A stretch of 64,000 nt of DNA from Phenylobacterium sp. LH3H17 (GTDB lineage: Bacteria; Pseudomonadota; Alphaproteobacteria; Caulobacterales; Caulobacteraceae). Below the pieces are notes generated by a model. The model did not search any database. It was not told the origin of the DNA and worked only from the letters and a program-made list of their open reading frames with translations. The translations under genes were made by a program, and so were the position numbers. Positions 43,622 to 52,176 of the stretch are shown here, in pieces (position 1 is the stretch's first letter; every line of letters starts with the position of its first letter). The DNA lies in the NCBI RefSeq assembly GCF_024298925.1, contig NZ_CP101283.1, positions 2,547,001-2,611,000 of the forward strand. The letters run 5' to 3'.

Positions 43622-45205
43622 TTACCCAAGGACCAGCACTTCCTCGACGCCGACGGCGTCGAGGAAGTCGCGGTCGTGGCTGACCAGCAGCAGGGCGCCG
43701 TCATAGCCTCGCAACGCGGCCTCCATGGCGGCGATGGACTCCAGGTCCAGGTGGTTGGTCGGCTCGTCCAGGATCAGCAGATGCGGCGGTCGCTCCGACA
43801 TCAGCACGCAGGCCAAGGCCGCGCGCAGGCGCTCGCCGCCGCTCAGCGAGGCCACGGCCTTTTCCGCCGACAGATTGCGGAACAGGAACCGCGCCAGGGC
43901 GGCGCGGGCGGCATTGTCGCTCGCCTCCGGATTCAGGCGGCGGAACGCCTCGACCAGGGTCTCCCCATTGCCCAGCAGGTCGGTGCGCTGGTCCAGCAGG
44001 GCCGCGCGCACGCCCGCCGTGATCTTGCCTCGCGTGGGGGCCAGTTCGCCGGTCGCCAGCCTTATCAGGGTGCTCTTGCCCGTACCGTTCGGGCCGGTGA
44101 GCGCCAAACGCCGCGGTCCGGTCATCCGGAACGAGACGCCCGACAGCAGCGGCGGCGCGCCGGGCCAGGCAAAGGCCACGTCCTCGAAGGCCAGGACGGT
44201 CTTGCCGGCGGCGAGTCCCGAGGGCGGCAGGTCGAAGGCCAGCCGCCGCAGGCGCTCCACCCGACCCTCGGCCTCGGCGAGGTCGGCGCCGGCCTCGGCG
44301 GCCTGGCGCTGGGCCAGCAGGCTGGCGCGCCCGCCGGAAATTTCCGCCCGCTCCTTCCTGGCGCCGAGCAGGATCTTCGGGGCGCCGCCCTTGGCCGCGT
44401 CGCGGCGGCCGGCGGCGTCACGGCGAGCCTTCTTCTCACGGGCGGCCTGGGCCTCGCGACCGACCCGCGCAAGCGCACGCTCGGCCTCGGCCAGGTCGCG
44501 GGCCGCCGCAGCCTCCTCCTCCGCCTTGCGCAGGACGTAGGCGTCGTAGGCGCCGCCATAGACCTTCGCCCCCAGGCTGGTCAGCTCGACGATCCGATCC
44601 ATCCGGCGCAGCAGGCCGCGGTCGTGGCTCACCACGATCGCACCGCCCTTCCACCCGGCCAGAACCTGGGCGACCAGGGCGCGCGCCTCGGCGTCCAGGT
44701 TGTTGGAGGGTTCGTCCAGCAGCAGCAGGTCTGGCTCCGACGCCAGCAGGCCCGCCAGGGCGGCGCGGGTCGCCTGGCCGCCGCTGAGCGAGGCCGCCGG
44801 CCGTCGCGGATCGAGCCCCGCCAGGTCCACCTGGGCCAAGGCGGCGTCCAGCCGCGCCTCCAGGGTCCAGTCGGCCTCGGCGAAGTCGCCCTCCGTCCCC
44901 GCCCCCGCCTCGATGCGGGCGAGCCGCTCCAGGGCGCCGGCCAGTCCCAGCACCTCGGCGACGCTGGCGCCTTCAGGCGGCGCCACGGCCTGACGCAGGA
45001 CGCCGATACGGCCGCGAACGCTCACCGACCCGGAGGCCGGCGCGAGTTCGCCGAGGATCAGGCCGATCAAGGTGGTCTTGCCGACGCCGTTGCGCCCGAC
45101 GAGGCCGGTACGATCGGCCCCGAAGGCGAGGGTCAGATTGTCGAAAAGGCTGCGGCCGTCGGGAGTCTTATAGGACAGGCCATCGAGCGTGACGAAGTTG
45201 GGCAT
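43622..45205 (-). CDS. ABC-F family ATPase
   Basis: A soluble tandem-ATPase without membrane domains, the class acting on stalled ribosomes (EttA/Uup-like). The 527 residues hold two ATPase cores: Walker A GLVGRNGVGKTTL and TGPNGTGKSTL, signatures LSGGQATRAALAGLL and LSGGERLRAALACVL, Walker B LLLLDEPSNNLD and LLILDEPTNHLD. Between them lies a charged Ala/Glu/Arg-rich linker (about 240-320). I chose ATG 45205 (MPNFVTLDG); the longer frame is antisense to ada. Its 3' end contains a 31-bp inverted repeat. Confidence 0.92.
   Translation of the reverse strand: MPNFVTLDGLSYKTPDGRSLFDNLTLAFGADRTGLVGRNGVGKTTLIGLILGELAPASGSVSVRGRIGVLRQAVAPPEGASVAEVLGLAGALERLARIEAGAGTEGDFAEADWTLEARLDAALAQVDLAGLDPRRPAASLSGGQATRAALAGLLASEPDLLLLDEPSNNLDAEARALVAQVLAGWKGGAIVVSHDRGLLRRMDRIVELTSLGAKVYGGAYDAYVLRKAEEEAAAARDLAEAERALARVGREAQAAREKKARRDAAGRRDAAKGGAPKILLGARKERAEISGGRASLLAQRQAAEAGADLAEAEGRVERLRRLAFDLPPSGLAAGKTVLAFEDVAFAWPGAPPLLSGVSFRMTGPRRLALTGPNGTGKSTLIRLATGELAPTRGKITAGVRAALLDQRTDLLGNGETLVEAFRRLNPEASDNAARAALARFLFRNLSAEKAVASLSGGERLRAALACVLMSERPPHLLILDEPTNHLDLESIAAMEAALRGYDGALLLVSHDRDFLDAVGVEEVLVLG
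43638..43668. repeat. 31-bp inverted repeat in the ABC-F 3' end
   Basis: ACTTCCTCGACGCC (43638-43651), GAC, GGCGTCGAGGAAGT (43655-43668): 14 bp per arm without mismatch. It lies 15 nt inside the ABC-F stop and 20 nt beyond the convergent thioesterase stop. It has no U-run but would form a very stable RNA hairpin in both transcripts. Confidence 0.75.
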
Positions 45206-45380
45206 GGTCGACCGTGGACAGGTTGGCGTTCGGGACGAAGCGTATGTCCGGTGCGCGTTCCATGGTCGGGGCCTCCTTCGACGGTCGGGCCGATATAGGC
45301 GGCCGAGGCGGGCTTCGCAATTCGCGGTTTTCGGACGCTGCGTCCCGTCGGACCTTGCGACGATCCGCAGGGAGGCAGAT

Positions 45381-45392
45381 TTGAAAGCAAGA
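45381..45392 (+). promoter_or_regulatory. Possible Ada-box-like site
   Basis: TTGAAAGCAAGA resembles the Ada recognition pattern (AAAGCGCAAGA in E. coli), shortened by two bases. It lies about 65 nt before the ada start, where methylated Ada would bind. The match is partial. Confidence 0.3.
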
Positions 45393-45457
45393 GGCGGAGT
45401 TCGCCGCCGGTTCGCAGGGCCTATCCCATCGTCGACACGATCGATGGAGCAACCAAG

Positions 45458-46507
45458 ATGCAGATCGCAACCGACGAAGACCGTTGGGCCGCCGTGCTGG
45501 CCAAGGACCACGCCGCCAACGACCTGTTCTTCTATTCCGTGCGCACCACCGGGGTCTATTGCCGCGCCTCCTGCGCGGCCCGTCCGGCCCGGCGCGAGAA
45601 CGTCGCCTTCCACCAGACGACCGCCGACGCCAAGGCCGCGGGTTTCCGCCCGTGCAAGCGATGCCGCCCCGACGAGCCGGCGATGGCGGAGCGCCACGCG
45701 GCCATGGTCGGCGAAGCCTGCCGCGCCATCGAGGCCGCCGAGGAGGCACCCAGCCTGGCGGCCCTGTCCAGCCTGGCCGGGATGAGCCCCTATTACTTCC
45801 ACAGGGTGTTCAAGTCGATCACCGGGGTCACCCCAAAGGCCTATGCCGAAGGGCTCCGCACCCGGAAGGTGCGCGAGGCGCTCACGGCCGGCGGCACGGT
45901 CACCGGGGCGATCTACGACGCGGGGTTCAACTCTGGCGGCCGATTCTACGCCAAGTCGGCCCAGGTGTTGGGCATGACCCCCACCCGCTTCCGCGCCGGC
46001 GGCGAGACGGCGACGATCAGGTTCGCCATCGGCGAGTGCTCGCTGGGCGCCATCCTGGTGGCGGCAACCGAGGTCGGAATCTGCTCGATCCTGCTGGGCG
46101 ACGATCCCGAGGCCCTGGTCCACGACCTGCAGGACCGCTTCGATCGGGCGACGCTGGTCGGGGCCGATCCCGAATTCGAGGCCCTGGTGGCCAAGGTGGT
46201 GGGCTTCGTCGAGCAGCCGGGCCTGGGCCTGGATCTGCCGCTGGACGTGCGCGGCACCGCCTTTCAGCAACGGGTCTGGCAGGCGCTGCGCGACATCCCA
46301 GCCGGCGAGACCGCGGGCTATCTGGACATCGCAACGAAGATCGGCTCGCCCAAGGCGGTCCGCGCCGTGGCCCAGGCCTGCGCGGCCAACCACATCGCTG
46401 TGGCCATCCCGTGCCACAGGGTGGTTCGCACCGACGGGGCGCTATCCGGCTACCGCTGGGGCGTTGAGCGCAAGCGCGCCCTGCTGGACCGCGAGGCCGC
46501 GGCATGA
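45458..46507 (+). CDS. ada: Ada: methyl-phosphotriester/O6-methylguanine-DNA methyltransferase and regulator
   Basis: A three-part suicide repair protein and activator of the adaptive response. The N-terminal zinc domain has the acceptor Cys in VYCRASCAARPARRENVAFH and CKRC. A central AraC-type helix-turn-helix includes LAGMSPYYFHRVFKSITG. The C-terminal methyltransferase has the active PCHRV within AVAIPCHRVVRTDGALSGYR. Length 349 fits. Its stop overlaps the next gene (ATGA). It appears intact, unlike the ogt-type gene at 55.5 kb. Confidence 0.97.
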   Translation: MQIATDEDRWAAVLAKDHAANDLFFYSVRTTGVYCRASCAARPARRENVAFHQTTADAKAAGFRPCKRCRPDEPAMAERHAAMVGEACRAIEAAEEAPSLAALSSLAGMSPYYFHRVFKSITGVTPKAYAEGLRTRKVREALTAGGTVTGAIYDAGFNSGGRFYAKSAQVLGMTPTRFRAGGETATIRFAIGECSLGAILVAATEVGICSILLGDDPEALVHDLQDRFDRATLVGADPEFEALVAKVVGFVEQPGLGLDLPLDVRGTAFQQRVWQALRDIPAGETAGYLDIATKIGSPKAVRAVAQACAANHIAVAIPCHRVVRTDGALSGYRWGVERKRALLDREAAA

Positions 46508-47235
46508 GCGCCATCACCGTCGCCCCGCGCTCGGTTGAGGGCCGCATCGCCACCCTCGACTGGCCGGCCGCTCTCGCCAGCCTGGACGCCCAGGGCAGCG
46601 CCATCCTGCCGGCCTTGCTGAGCCCGGAGGAATGCCGCGCGGTGGCCGCCCTCTACGCCCAGGAGGGCGGGTTCCGCAGCCGGGTGGTCATGGGCCGCCA
46701 CGGCTTCGGACGGGGCGAGTACCGCTACTTCGCCTATCCCCTGCCTGACCTCGTGGCCGACCTGCGCGCGGCGCTCTACCCGCAACTCGTGGACATCGCC
46801 AATCGCTGGAACTCCCAGATGGGGATCGCCGTCCGCTATCCCGACGACCATGCCGCGTTCCTGGAACGCTGCCACGTGGCGGGCCAGACGCGGCCCACCC
46901 CCTTGCTGCTGCAGTACCAGGCCGGCGACTACAACTGCCTGCATCAGGATCTCTATGGCGAGCACGTCTTCCCGCTGCAGGTCGCGGTGCTGCTGTCGGA
47001 GCCCGGCGTCGACTTCACCGGCGGCGAGTTCGTCCTGACCGAGCAGCGACCGCGCATGCAGTCGCGCGTCGAGGTCGCGCCCCTGCGCCAGGGCGACGCC
47101 CTGGTCTTCGCCGTTCACCACCGGCCGGTGCAAGGAACCCGCGGGAGCTACCGGGTCAATCTGCGCCACGGGGTCAGCCAGGTGCGCAGCGGCCGTCGCC
47201 ATACCCTGGGTGTGATCTTCCACGACGCCCTCTAG
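46504..47235 (+). CDS. 2OG-Fe(II) oxygenase (Oxygenase-NA type), Ada-operon partner
   Basis: A 243-residue predicted Fe(II)/2-oxoglutarate dioxygenase. The core shows SPEECRAVAALYAQEGGFRS, RYFAYPLPDLVADLRAALYP, the HxD metal pair in NCLHQDLYGEHVFPLQ and a later VHHRP and RHTLGVIFHDA end. The family has been proposed to oxidise damaged, alkylated DNA, in the way AlkB does, and is often beside ada. It overlaps ada by 4 nt. Activity is inferred from family and context. Confidence 0.88.
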   Translation: MSAITVAPRSVEGRIATLDWPAALASLDAQGSAILPALLSPEECRAVAALYAQEGGFRSRVVMGRHGFGRGEYRYFAYPLPDLVADLRAALYPQLVDIANRWNSQMGIAVRYPDDHAAFLERCHVAGQTRPTPLLLQYQAGDYNCLHQDLYGEHVFPLQVAVLLSEPGVDFTGGEFVLTEQRPRMQSRVEVAPLRQGDALVFAVHHRPVQGTRGSYRVNLRHGVSQVRSGRRHTLGVIFHDAL

Positions 47236-47253
47236 TCCTTTCGGAGCAAAGCC

Positions 47254-47724
47254 ATGTCCTTCGTCATCACCGGCCTGGCGGTCGAGGAATTCCGTCCGCT
47301 GTTCGGGCTTTCCGACGCCGACCTCGCCGCCCGCGGTATCATCCGCCAGACCGCAACCGCCCCCGTCGGCTTTCCCTGCCGCATCACCCTGCAGGACGCC
47401 AAGGCCGGCGAGACCCTGCTGCTGCTCAACTACGAGCACCAGCCCGCCGACAGCCCCTATCGCTCGCGACACGCCATCTTCGTCAACGAGTCGGCCACGG
47501 AGACCTGCCGCGCGGTGGACGAGATTCCCGGATGCCTGGCGGTGCGCCCCTATATCGCTTTGCGGGCCTATGACGCGGCTGGGATGATGACCGCCGCCGA
47601 GATCTCGTCCGGCGCGGATCTGCCCCCCGTGATCGACCGGATGCTCGCAGATCCGCAGGTCGCCTATCTGCATGCCCACAATGCGGGCCGCGGCTGCTTC
47701 GCGGCCCGGATCGATCGCGCCTGA
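47254..47724 (+). CDS. DUF1203 domain protein
   Basis: A 156-aa protein of the DUF1203 family, function unknown. It begins FVITGLAVEEFRPLFGLSDA, then PCRITLQDAKAGETLLLLNY, EHQPADSPYRSRHAIFVNE and the end AYLHAHNAGRGCFAARID. It is predicted to be cytoplasmic. It starts 18 nt after the oxygenase stop, behind TCGGAGC, so it is probably the third member of the ada operon. The family is also seen outside this context, so its link to repair is uncertain. Confidence 0.88.
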   Translation: MSFVITGLAVEEFRPLFGLSDADLAARGIIRQTATAPVGFPCRITLQDAKAGETLLLLNYEHQPADSPYRSRHAIFVNESATETCRAVDEIPGCLAVRPYIALRAYDAAGMMTAAEISSGADLPPVIDRMLADPQVAYLHAHNAGRGCFAARIDRA

Positions 47725-47787
47725 GGCTTGCGAAGCACGCTTCGAAACGTGAAGGTTCGCCCTCGTTCATTTCGGGGAGAGGCGTTG

Positions 47788-48993
47788 GTGTTCAAGTTTT
47801 GTCTTCCGCTCGCGGTCCTTCTGGCGGGCGCGGCGCCGGCGCTCGCCGCCACTCCGGCCACCAAGGTCCTGCACGAAAACCTGATCGTGCTGGACACCCA
47901 TTTCGACACGCCGGCCAATGCCGCGGTCGCGGGCTTCGACATCCGCGCACGACACACGGCCGCCGACGGCAGCCAGGTGGACTATCCGCGCATGGTCGAG
48001 GGCGGGGTCGACGGCGGCTTCTTCGTGATCTTCACGCCCCAAGGCGCGCGGGGCGTGGCCGGAAACGCCGCGGCGCGCGACCATGGCCTGCTGCGCGCGG
48101 CCGTGATCCGCGAGATGGTGGCCAAGAACGGCGACCTGTTCACCCTGGCCACCAAGGCCGAGGAGGCCCAGGCCATCTCCAAGGCCGGCAAGCGGTTCGT
48201 CTATATCAGCATCGAAAACTCTTCGCCGGTGGCCGGCGATCTCTCCCTGATGAAGACCTTCTACGACCTGGGCGTGCGGATGATGGGGCCCATCCACGTC
48301 CTCAACAACGACCTGGGCGACAGCGCCACCGATCCGAAAGGTCCCGAATGGGGCGGCCTCTCGCCCCTGGGCAAGTCGTTCGTGGCCGAGGCCAACCGAC
48401 TGGGCGTCCTGATCGACGCCAGCCATTCGTCCGACCTGGTCCTCGACCAGATCCTCGAACTCTCGAAGGCGCCGATCATCCTGAGCCACACCGGCGCCAA
48501 GGCGGTCTACAACCACCCGCGCAATATCGACGACGATCGGCTGCGCGCCTTGGCCGCCAAGGGCGGGGTGATCCAGATCAACGCCTTCAGCGGCTACATG
48601 ATCGACGTGCCGAAGAACCCCGAGCGCGACGCCGCCTTGCTCGAACTGACCAAGACCTATGGGTCCCCGCGCGACGTGCGCGCCGACAAGCGTGAGGCCT
48701 ACAGGGCCGCCCGCGCCACCATCGACGCAAGATATCCCCAGCCGCGCGCCAATATAGACCACCTGGTGAAGCACATCCTGCACGCGGCCGAGGTGGCCGG
48801 TAAGGACCACATCGGCCTCTCCGGCGACCTGGACGGCGGCGGTGGGGTCGAGGGCTTCAACGACGTGGCCGACTATCCGGGCCTGACCGAGCGCCTGGTC
48901 AAGGCAGGCTTCAGCAAGGACGACCTGGCCAAGTTCTGGGGCGGCAATGCCCTGCGCGTGCTCAAGGAGGCCGACCGGCTGAAGGGCCAGTAG
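47788..48993 (+). CDS. Membrane dipeptidase, peptidase M19 (renal dipeptidase family)
   Basis: A zinc dipeptidase of about 401 residues, exported. The signal peptide is FKFCLPLAVLLAGAAPALAA. Metal ligands appear in VLDTHFDTPAN (HxD), the bridging Glu in ISIENSSPVAGD and His in IDASHSSDLVLD and ILSHTGAKAVYNHPRN. A final HIGLSGDLDGGGGVEGF lies in the active site. I chose GTG 47788 with GGGGAG 8 nt upstream. It is 63 nt after DUF1203 and probably has its own promoter. Likely acts on peptides or beta-lactam-like substrates. Confidence 0.92.
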   Translation: MFKFCLPLAVLLAGAAPALAATPATKVLHENLIVLDTHFDTPANAAVAGFDIRARHTAADGSQVDYPRMVEGGVDGGFFVIFTPQGARGVAGNAAARDHGLLRAAVIREMVAKNGDLFTLATKAEEAQAISKAGKRFVYISIENSSPVAGDLSLMKTFYDLGVRMMGPIHVLNNDLGDSATDPKGPEWGGLSPLGKSFVAEANRLGVLIDASHSSDLVLDQILELSKAPIILSHTGAKAVYNHPRNIDDDRLRALAAKGGVIQINAFSGYMIDVPKNPERDAALLELTKTYGSPRDVRADKREAYRAARATIDARYPQPRANIDHLVKHILHAAEVAGKDHIGLSGDLDGGGGVEGFNDVADYPGLTERLVKAGFSKDDLAKFWGGNALRVLKEADRLKGQ

Positions 48994-49135
48994 CCGTGAG
49001 GCCGCTCATCCCGGCTTTGTGAGACAGGCGGCTCGCTTGCGCACCAGCGGAGGCGGGCGTCCTCGCTATCCAGGCCGCGCTTGCCTGACGTTAGGGCCAG
49101 GCGTTCAGCTAGCCGCTCCAACCAGGAGCCGGTCC

Positions 49136-49939
49136 ATGTACGAGCATCTCGACCTTCGCGCCGACGGCGATGTGATCTGGGCGACCATGAACCGGCCCGA
49201 GCGGCTGAACGCCCTGAACCGCAAGTTGGTGGAGGAGCTGCGCGACTTTTTCGTGGGCCTCTACTGGCGACGCGACGTTCGGGTGGTGGTGCTGAGCGGC
49301 GCCGGCGGCGCCTTCTGCGCCGGCCTCGACCTCAAGGAGCGCAACACCGCGGCGCCGGGCGGGCGCTCGGTGGGCGCCTCGCTCACCGGCCAGAGACAGA
49401 TCAGCGAGATCGTCATCGCCATGCGGCGCTGTCCGCAGCCGATCATCGCCTGTGTCGACGGGGCGGCCAGCGGCGGCGGCTTCGCCCTGGCGCTGGCCTC
49501 CGACGTCCGCATCGCCACCCCGCGCACCCGCATGAACGCCGCCTTCATCCGCATCGGTCTCACCGCCTGCGACATCGGGGTGAGCTATTTCCTGCCACGC
49601 ATGGTGGGGTCATCGGTCGCCGCCGAATACATGCTGACCGGCCGCTTCATCGAGGCCGAGCGCGCCTACCAGCTTGGTTTGGTCAGCCGGGTGGTCGAGC
49701 CGGCCGCCGTCCAGGCCGAGGCCCAGGCCTTTGTCGCCGACATGCTGAACGCCACGCCGCTCGGCCTGCGCCTCACCAAGGAGGCGCTGAACCACGCCAT
49801 CGACGCGCAAGGCCTGGAAGCCGTCATCGCCATGGAGGATCGCAACCAGATCCTCGCCAGCCTGGACGGTGACTTCGCCGAGGGCGTGACCGCCTTCCTC
49901 GAGAAGCGGACGCCCCGCTACGAACAGCGCGACGGCTAG
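49136..49939 (+). CDS. Enoyl-CoA hydratase/isomerase family protein
   Basis: A crotonase of 267 residues with the oxyanion loops LSGAGGAFCAGLDLKERN (FCAGLDL) and VDGAASGGGFALALASDVRI. The catalytic-side Glu pair is not in the canonical position, so it may be a hydratase, isomerase or relative with other chemistry. C-terminal LTGRFIEAERAYQLGLVSRV follows. ATG 49136 with CAGGAG 8 nt upstream was chosen over the longer frame. It converges with a TonB-like gene via a shared CTAG. Confidence 0.92.
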   Translation: MYEHLDLRADGDVIWATMNRPERLNALNRKLVEELRDFFVGLYWRRDVRVVVLSGAGGAFCAGLDLKERNTAAPGGRSVGASLTGQRQISEIVIAMRRCPQPIIACVDGAASGGGFALALASDVRIATPRTRMNAAFIRIGLTACDIGVSYFLPRMVGSSVAAEYMLTGRFIEAERAYQLGLVSRVVEPAAVQAEAQAFVADMLNATPLGLRLTKEALNHAIDAQGLEAVIAMEDRNQILASLDGDFAEGVTAFLEKRTPRYEQRDG

Positions 49940-50751
49940 TCGCCGCGCCGGCCGCCGGAGCGCGCGAACAACAGGTCCGACCAGCGCCAGCTATCGGATC
50001 CGACCACCAGACGCGCGGAGCCAGGCTCGTCGCGCAGAGTGATCAGCACCAGGCCGCGCATAGGTTCGGACCGGCAGGCCGCGGGCGCGAAGCCGACCTC
50101 CCACATGATCACCTCTCGCACGGCGGCGAGCCCGCCGCCCTCCTGGCTGGGATGGCGCACCCAGTCGCCGTTCCAGACCATGATCGGCCGGCCGCCATGG
50201 GCCTTGGCGACAGCAGCCTGAACCATGGCGTCCTTGCGCAGGGCGGCCTGCAGCCGCCGCAGCATGTTGCAGTCGCCCCCGCCAGTCGGCGAGCCCGAGC
50301 CCGCCGTCGCCGCGCCGGCGAGTTGCGCATCGCTCACCTCGACCCCCTTGTCCTGGCTCGGGGCGTTCGCCGCCGGCAGGGGGACGATCGTGCGGGGCGC
50401 GGGCGTCTGCCGGAACGCGGTGCGCTTTGGAGGGGACTTGGCCGGGGCCGGCGGCTCGGGCTTCAACGCCGGCGCCGGCGGGGTCGCCGCTTCCTTCGGA
50501 AGGGGGACCTCGACCTTGGGCGGCGGCGGAGGGGTGAACAGCTCCACCGTGATGGGTTCGGGATCGGGCGCCCTGGGCGCCGGCGGCTCGGGCGAAAACA
50601 CGGTCAGCACGATCGCCAGGTGCAGCGCGATGCTGAACGCCACGACGATCGCATGCCGTCGCTTGGCGAACCGCTGGCGCGTCCGCGTCGCCAGGTCCCA
50701 CAGGTCCCGCGGCGCCTGATCCACGGCCGGTTCCTGACCGGGGTCGCTCAT
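49936..50751 (-). CDS. TonB-like protein with an unrecognised C-terminal domain
   Basis: A 271-aa inner-membrane protein. After a basic segment (RFAKRRHA) there is one transmembrane helix (IVVAFSIALHLAIVLTVF), then a Pro-rich periplasmic stretch (residues 55-125, many PPAP/KPEP units) as in TonB. The C-terminus is not the usual TonB fold: it reads CNMLRRLQAALRKDAMVQAA, WNGDWVRHPSQEGG and LVVGSDSWRWSDLLF. Function unknown; it might transduce energy or act as an envelope spacer. Confidence 0.7.
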   Translation of the reverse strand: MSDPGQEPAVDQAPRDLWDLATRTRQRFAKRRHAIVVAFSIALHLAIVLTVFSPEPPAPRAPDPEPITVELFTPPPPPKVEVPLPKEAATPPAPALKPEPPAPAKSPPKRTAFRQTPAPRTIVPLPAANAPSQDKGVEVSDAQLAGAATAGSGSPTGGGDCNMLRRLQAALRKDAMVQAAVAKAHGGRPIMVWNGDWVRHPSQEGGGLAAVREVIMWEVGFAPAACRSEPMRGLVLITLRDEPGSARLVVGSDSWRWSDLLFARSGGRRGD

Positions 50752-50877
50752 GCGGCTGCTCCGGCGCCGCCGCCCTGGTCAGGGCGCGCGCCTATCTGGG
50801 TTCGCCTGATCATGCGGGCTCCAAGTGTCGTCGCCGCCCCTAGATCACGCTCAGGCGCCCGGATCGTGGCAGGGCGC

Positions 50878-51447
50878 CTAGGCCAGGACGATCAGCACCA
50901 CCCGCCGATTGGCCTGCCGGCCGGCCCGGTCGGTATTGGGGGCCACCGGCGCGTCGGCGCCGTAGGAGATGGTCCCGACCCGATTGAGCGCGACGCCCTG
51001 CTGGTTCAGGTAGCGGCGCACCGCCTCGGCCCGCTGCTCGCCCAGGCGATAGTTGCCTTCGGGCGAACCGGTCGAGTCCGTGTGGCCCTGCACCTCGATA
51101 TAGACGTTGCGGTTTTCGCTCTTCAACCTGGCGACGAACGCGTCGAGTCGAGCCGTGGCCTCGGGCGACAATGTCGCCTTCGACACCTCGAACTTCATGC
51201 TGTCGTCGGACAGCACCTCCGAATAGACGAACTTGCCCTCCGCCAGCTTGCCCGCCGCGGTGGCGCGCTCCAGCGCCTCACGGCTGGTCCGGTCCAAGCC
51301 GACCAGACGCGTCTCGTGGCCCGCCACCTTGCCGTCGACCAGGCCGACCTGCTGGTTGACGTAGTCCTTGGTGGCACAGCCACCCAGGGTCACGACGCCC
51401 AACAGCGCCGCCGCCGCGACCGCCAACTTCGACGCATGCGCGTTCAT
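50878..51447 (-). CDS. OmpA-family lipoprotein, copy 1
   Basis: A peptidoglycan-binding outer-membrane lipoprotein of 189 residues. The signal ends in lipobox LGGCA, then a short coiled region with KDYVNQQVGLVDGKVAGHE. An OmpA C-domain follows with VYIEVQGHTDSTGSPEGNYR and LGEQRAEAVRRYLNQQGVAL, where the Asp and Arg of the DAP site lie. ATG 51447 with GGAGGGA upstream starts the signal peptide. It is a near-copy of the gene at 51604-52176, and both are on the minus strand. Confidence 0.92.
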   Translation of the reverse strand: MNAHASKLAVAAAALLGVVTLGGCATKDYVNQQVGLVDGKVAGHETRLVGLDRTSREALERATAAGKLAEGKFVYSEVLSDDSMKFEVSKATLSPEATARLDAFVARLKSENRNVYIEVQGHTDSTGSPEGNYRLGEQRAEAVRRYLNQQGVALNRVGTISYGADAPVAPNTDRAGRQANRRVVLIVLA

Positions 51448-51463
51448 GAAGATCCCTCCGCCT

Positions 51464-51479
51464 CGGTTCATCCGAACCG
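51464..51479. repeat. Inverted repeat in the leader of OmpA-lipoprotein copy 1
   Basis: CGGTTC (51464-51469), ATCC, GAACCG (51474-51479), 16 nt before the start codon of copy 1. The other copy has a comparable repeat (GCGGTC-N5-GACCGC, 52193-52209) at the same relative place. A shared leader hairpin or regulator site is possible. Confidence 0.45.
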
Positions 51480-51603
51480 CCGTTAACCTTTTCAATGACC
51501 GAGTCCATCGGCTTCGAAAAGGACGGATTGCAGGGCCGGCGAACTGTGAGGCAGGGCCGAGCCGCCCGCCGGGGCGGGGGCTCAACCTCAAGTCGCGCGA
51601 GGC

Positions 51604-52176
51604 CTAGGACAGGACGATCAACACCACCCGACGGTTGGCCTGCCGACCCGCCCGGTCGGTGTTCGGAGCCACCGGCGCTTCGGCGCCGAAGGAGATGGTC
51701 CCGATGCGGTTCAGGGCGACGCCCTTCTGGCTGAGATAGCGACGCACCGCCTCGGCGCGCTGCTCGCCCAGCCGATAGGCGGCGGTGCTCTTCGCCTCCG
51801 TGGCGTCGGTGTGGCCCTGGATCTCCACATAGACATTGCGGTTTTCGCTGATCAGCTTGCCGGCCAGGGCGTCGAGTCGCGCCTGGGCCTCGGGGGTCAG
51901 GGTCGCCTTGGCCGCCGGGAACTTTAGGCTGTCGTCGGACAGAACCTGGGAATAGGCGAACTTGCCTCCGGCCAGCTTGCCGGCCGCGTCGGCCCGCTGC
52001 AGCGCCTCACGCGCCGTGGCGTCCACGCCCGAAATCCGGGCATCGTGGGCGGCGACCTTGGCGTCGACGACGCCGACCTGCGTATTGACGTACTCTTTGG
52101 TGGCGCAGGCGCTCAGGCTCACGGCCCCGAACATCATCGCTCCCGCGATCACCATCTTCGACGCATGCTGGATCAT
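51604..52176 (-). CDS. OmpA-family lipoprotein, copy 2
   Basis: A 190-aa paralogue of the neighbouring lipoprotein: lipobox LSACA, then KEYVNTQVGVVDAKVAAHDA. The OmpA domain has VYVEIQGHTDATEAKSTAAY and LGEQRAEAVRRYLSQKGVAL, and ends with the same NTDRAGRQANRRVVLIVL as copy 1. Differences are concentrated in the coiled linker and the loop after the HTD motif. ATG 52176 with GGAGAG 7 nt upstream is preferred. The two genes are 156 nt apart, so they may have separate promoters. Confidence 0.92.
   Translation of the reverse strand: MIQHASKMVIAGAMMFGAVSLSACATKEYVNTQVGVVDAKVAAHDARISGVDATAREALQRADAAGKLAGGKFAYSQVLSDDSLKFPAAKATLTPEAQARLDALAGKLISENRNVYVEIQGHTDATEAKSTAAYRLGEQRAEAVRRYLSQKGVALNRIGTISFGAEAPVAPNTDRAGRQANRRVVLIVLS

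Noticed and set aside
45206-46417. Upstream extension of the ABC-F frame by about 400 codons
   Set aside because: It runs antisense to ada and carries no family sequence; the ABC-F start MPNFVTLDG at 45205 is complete.
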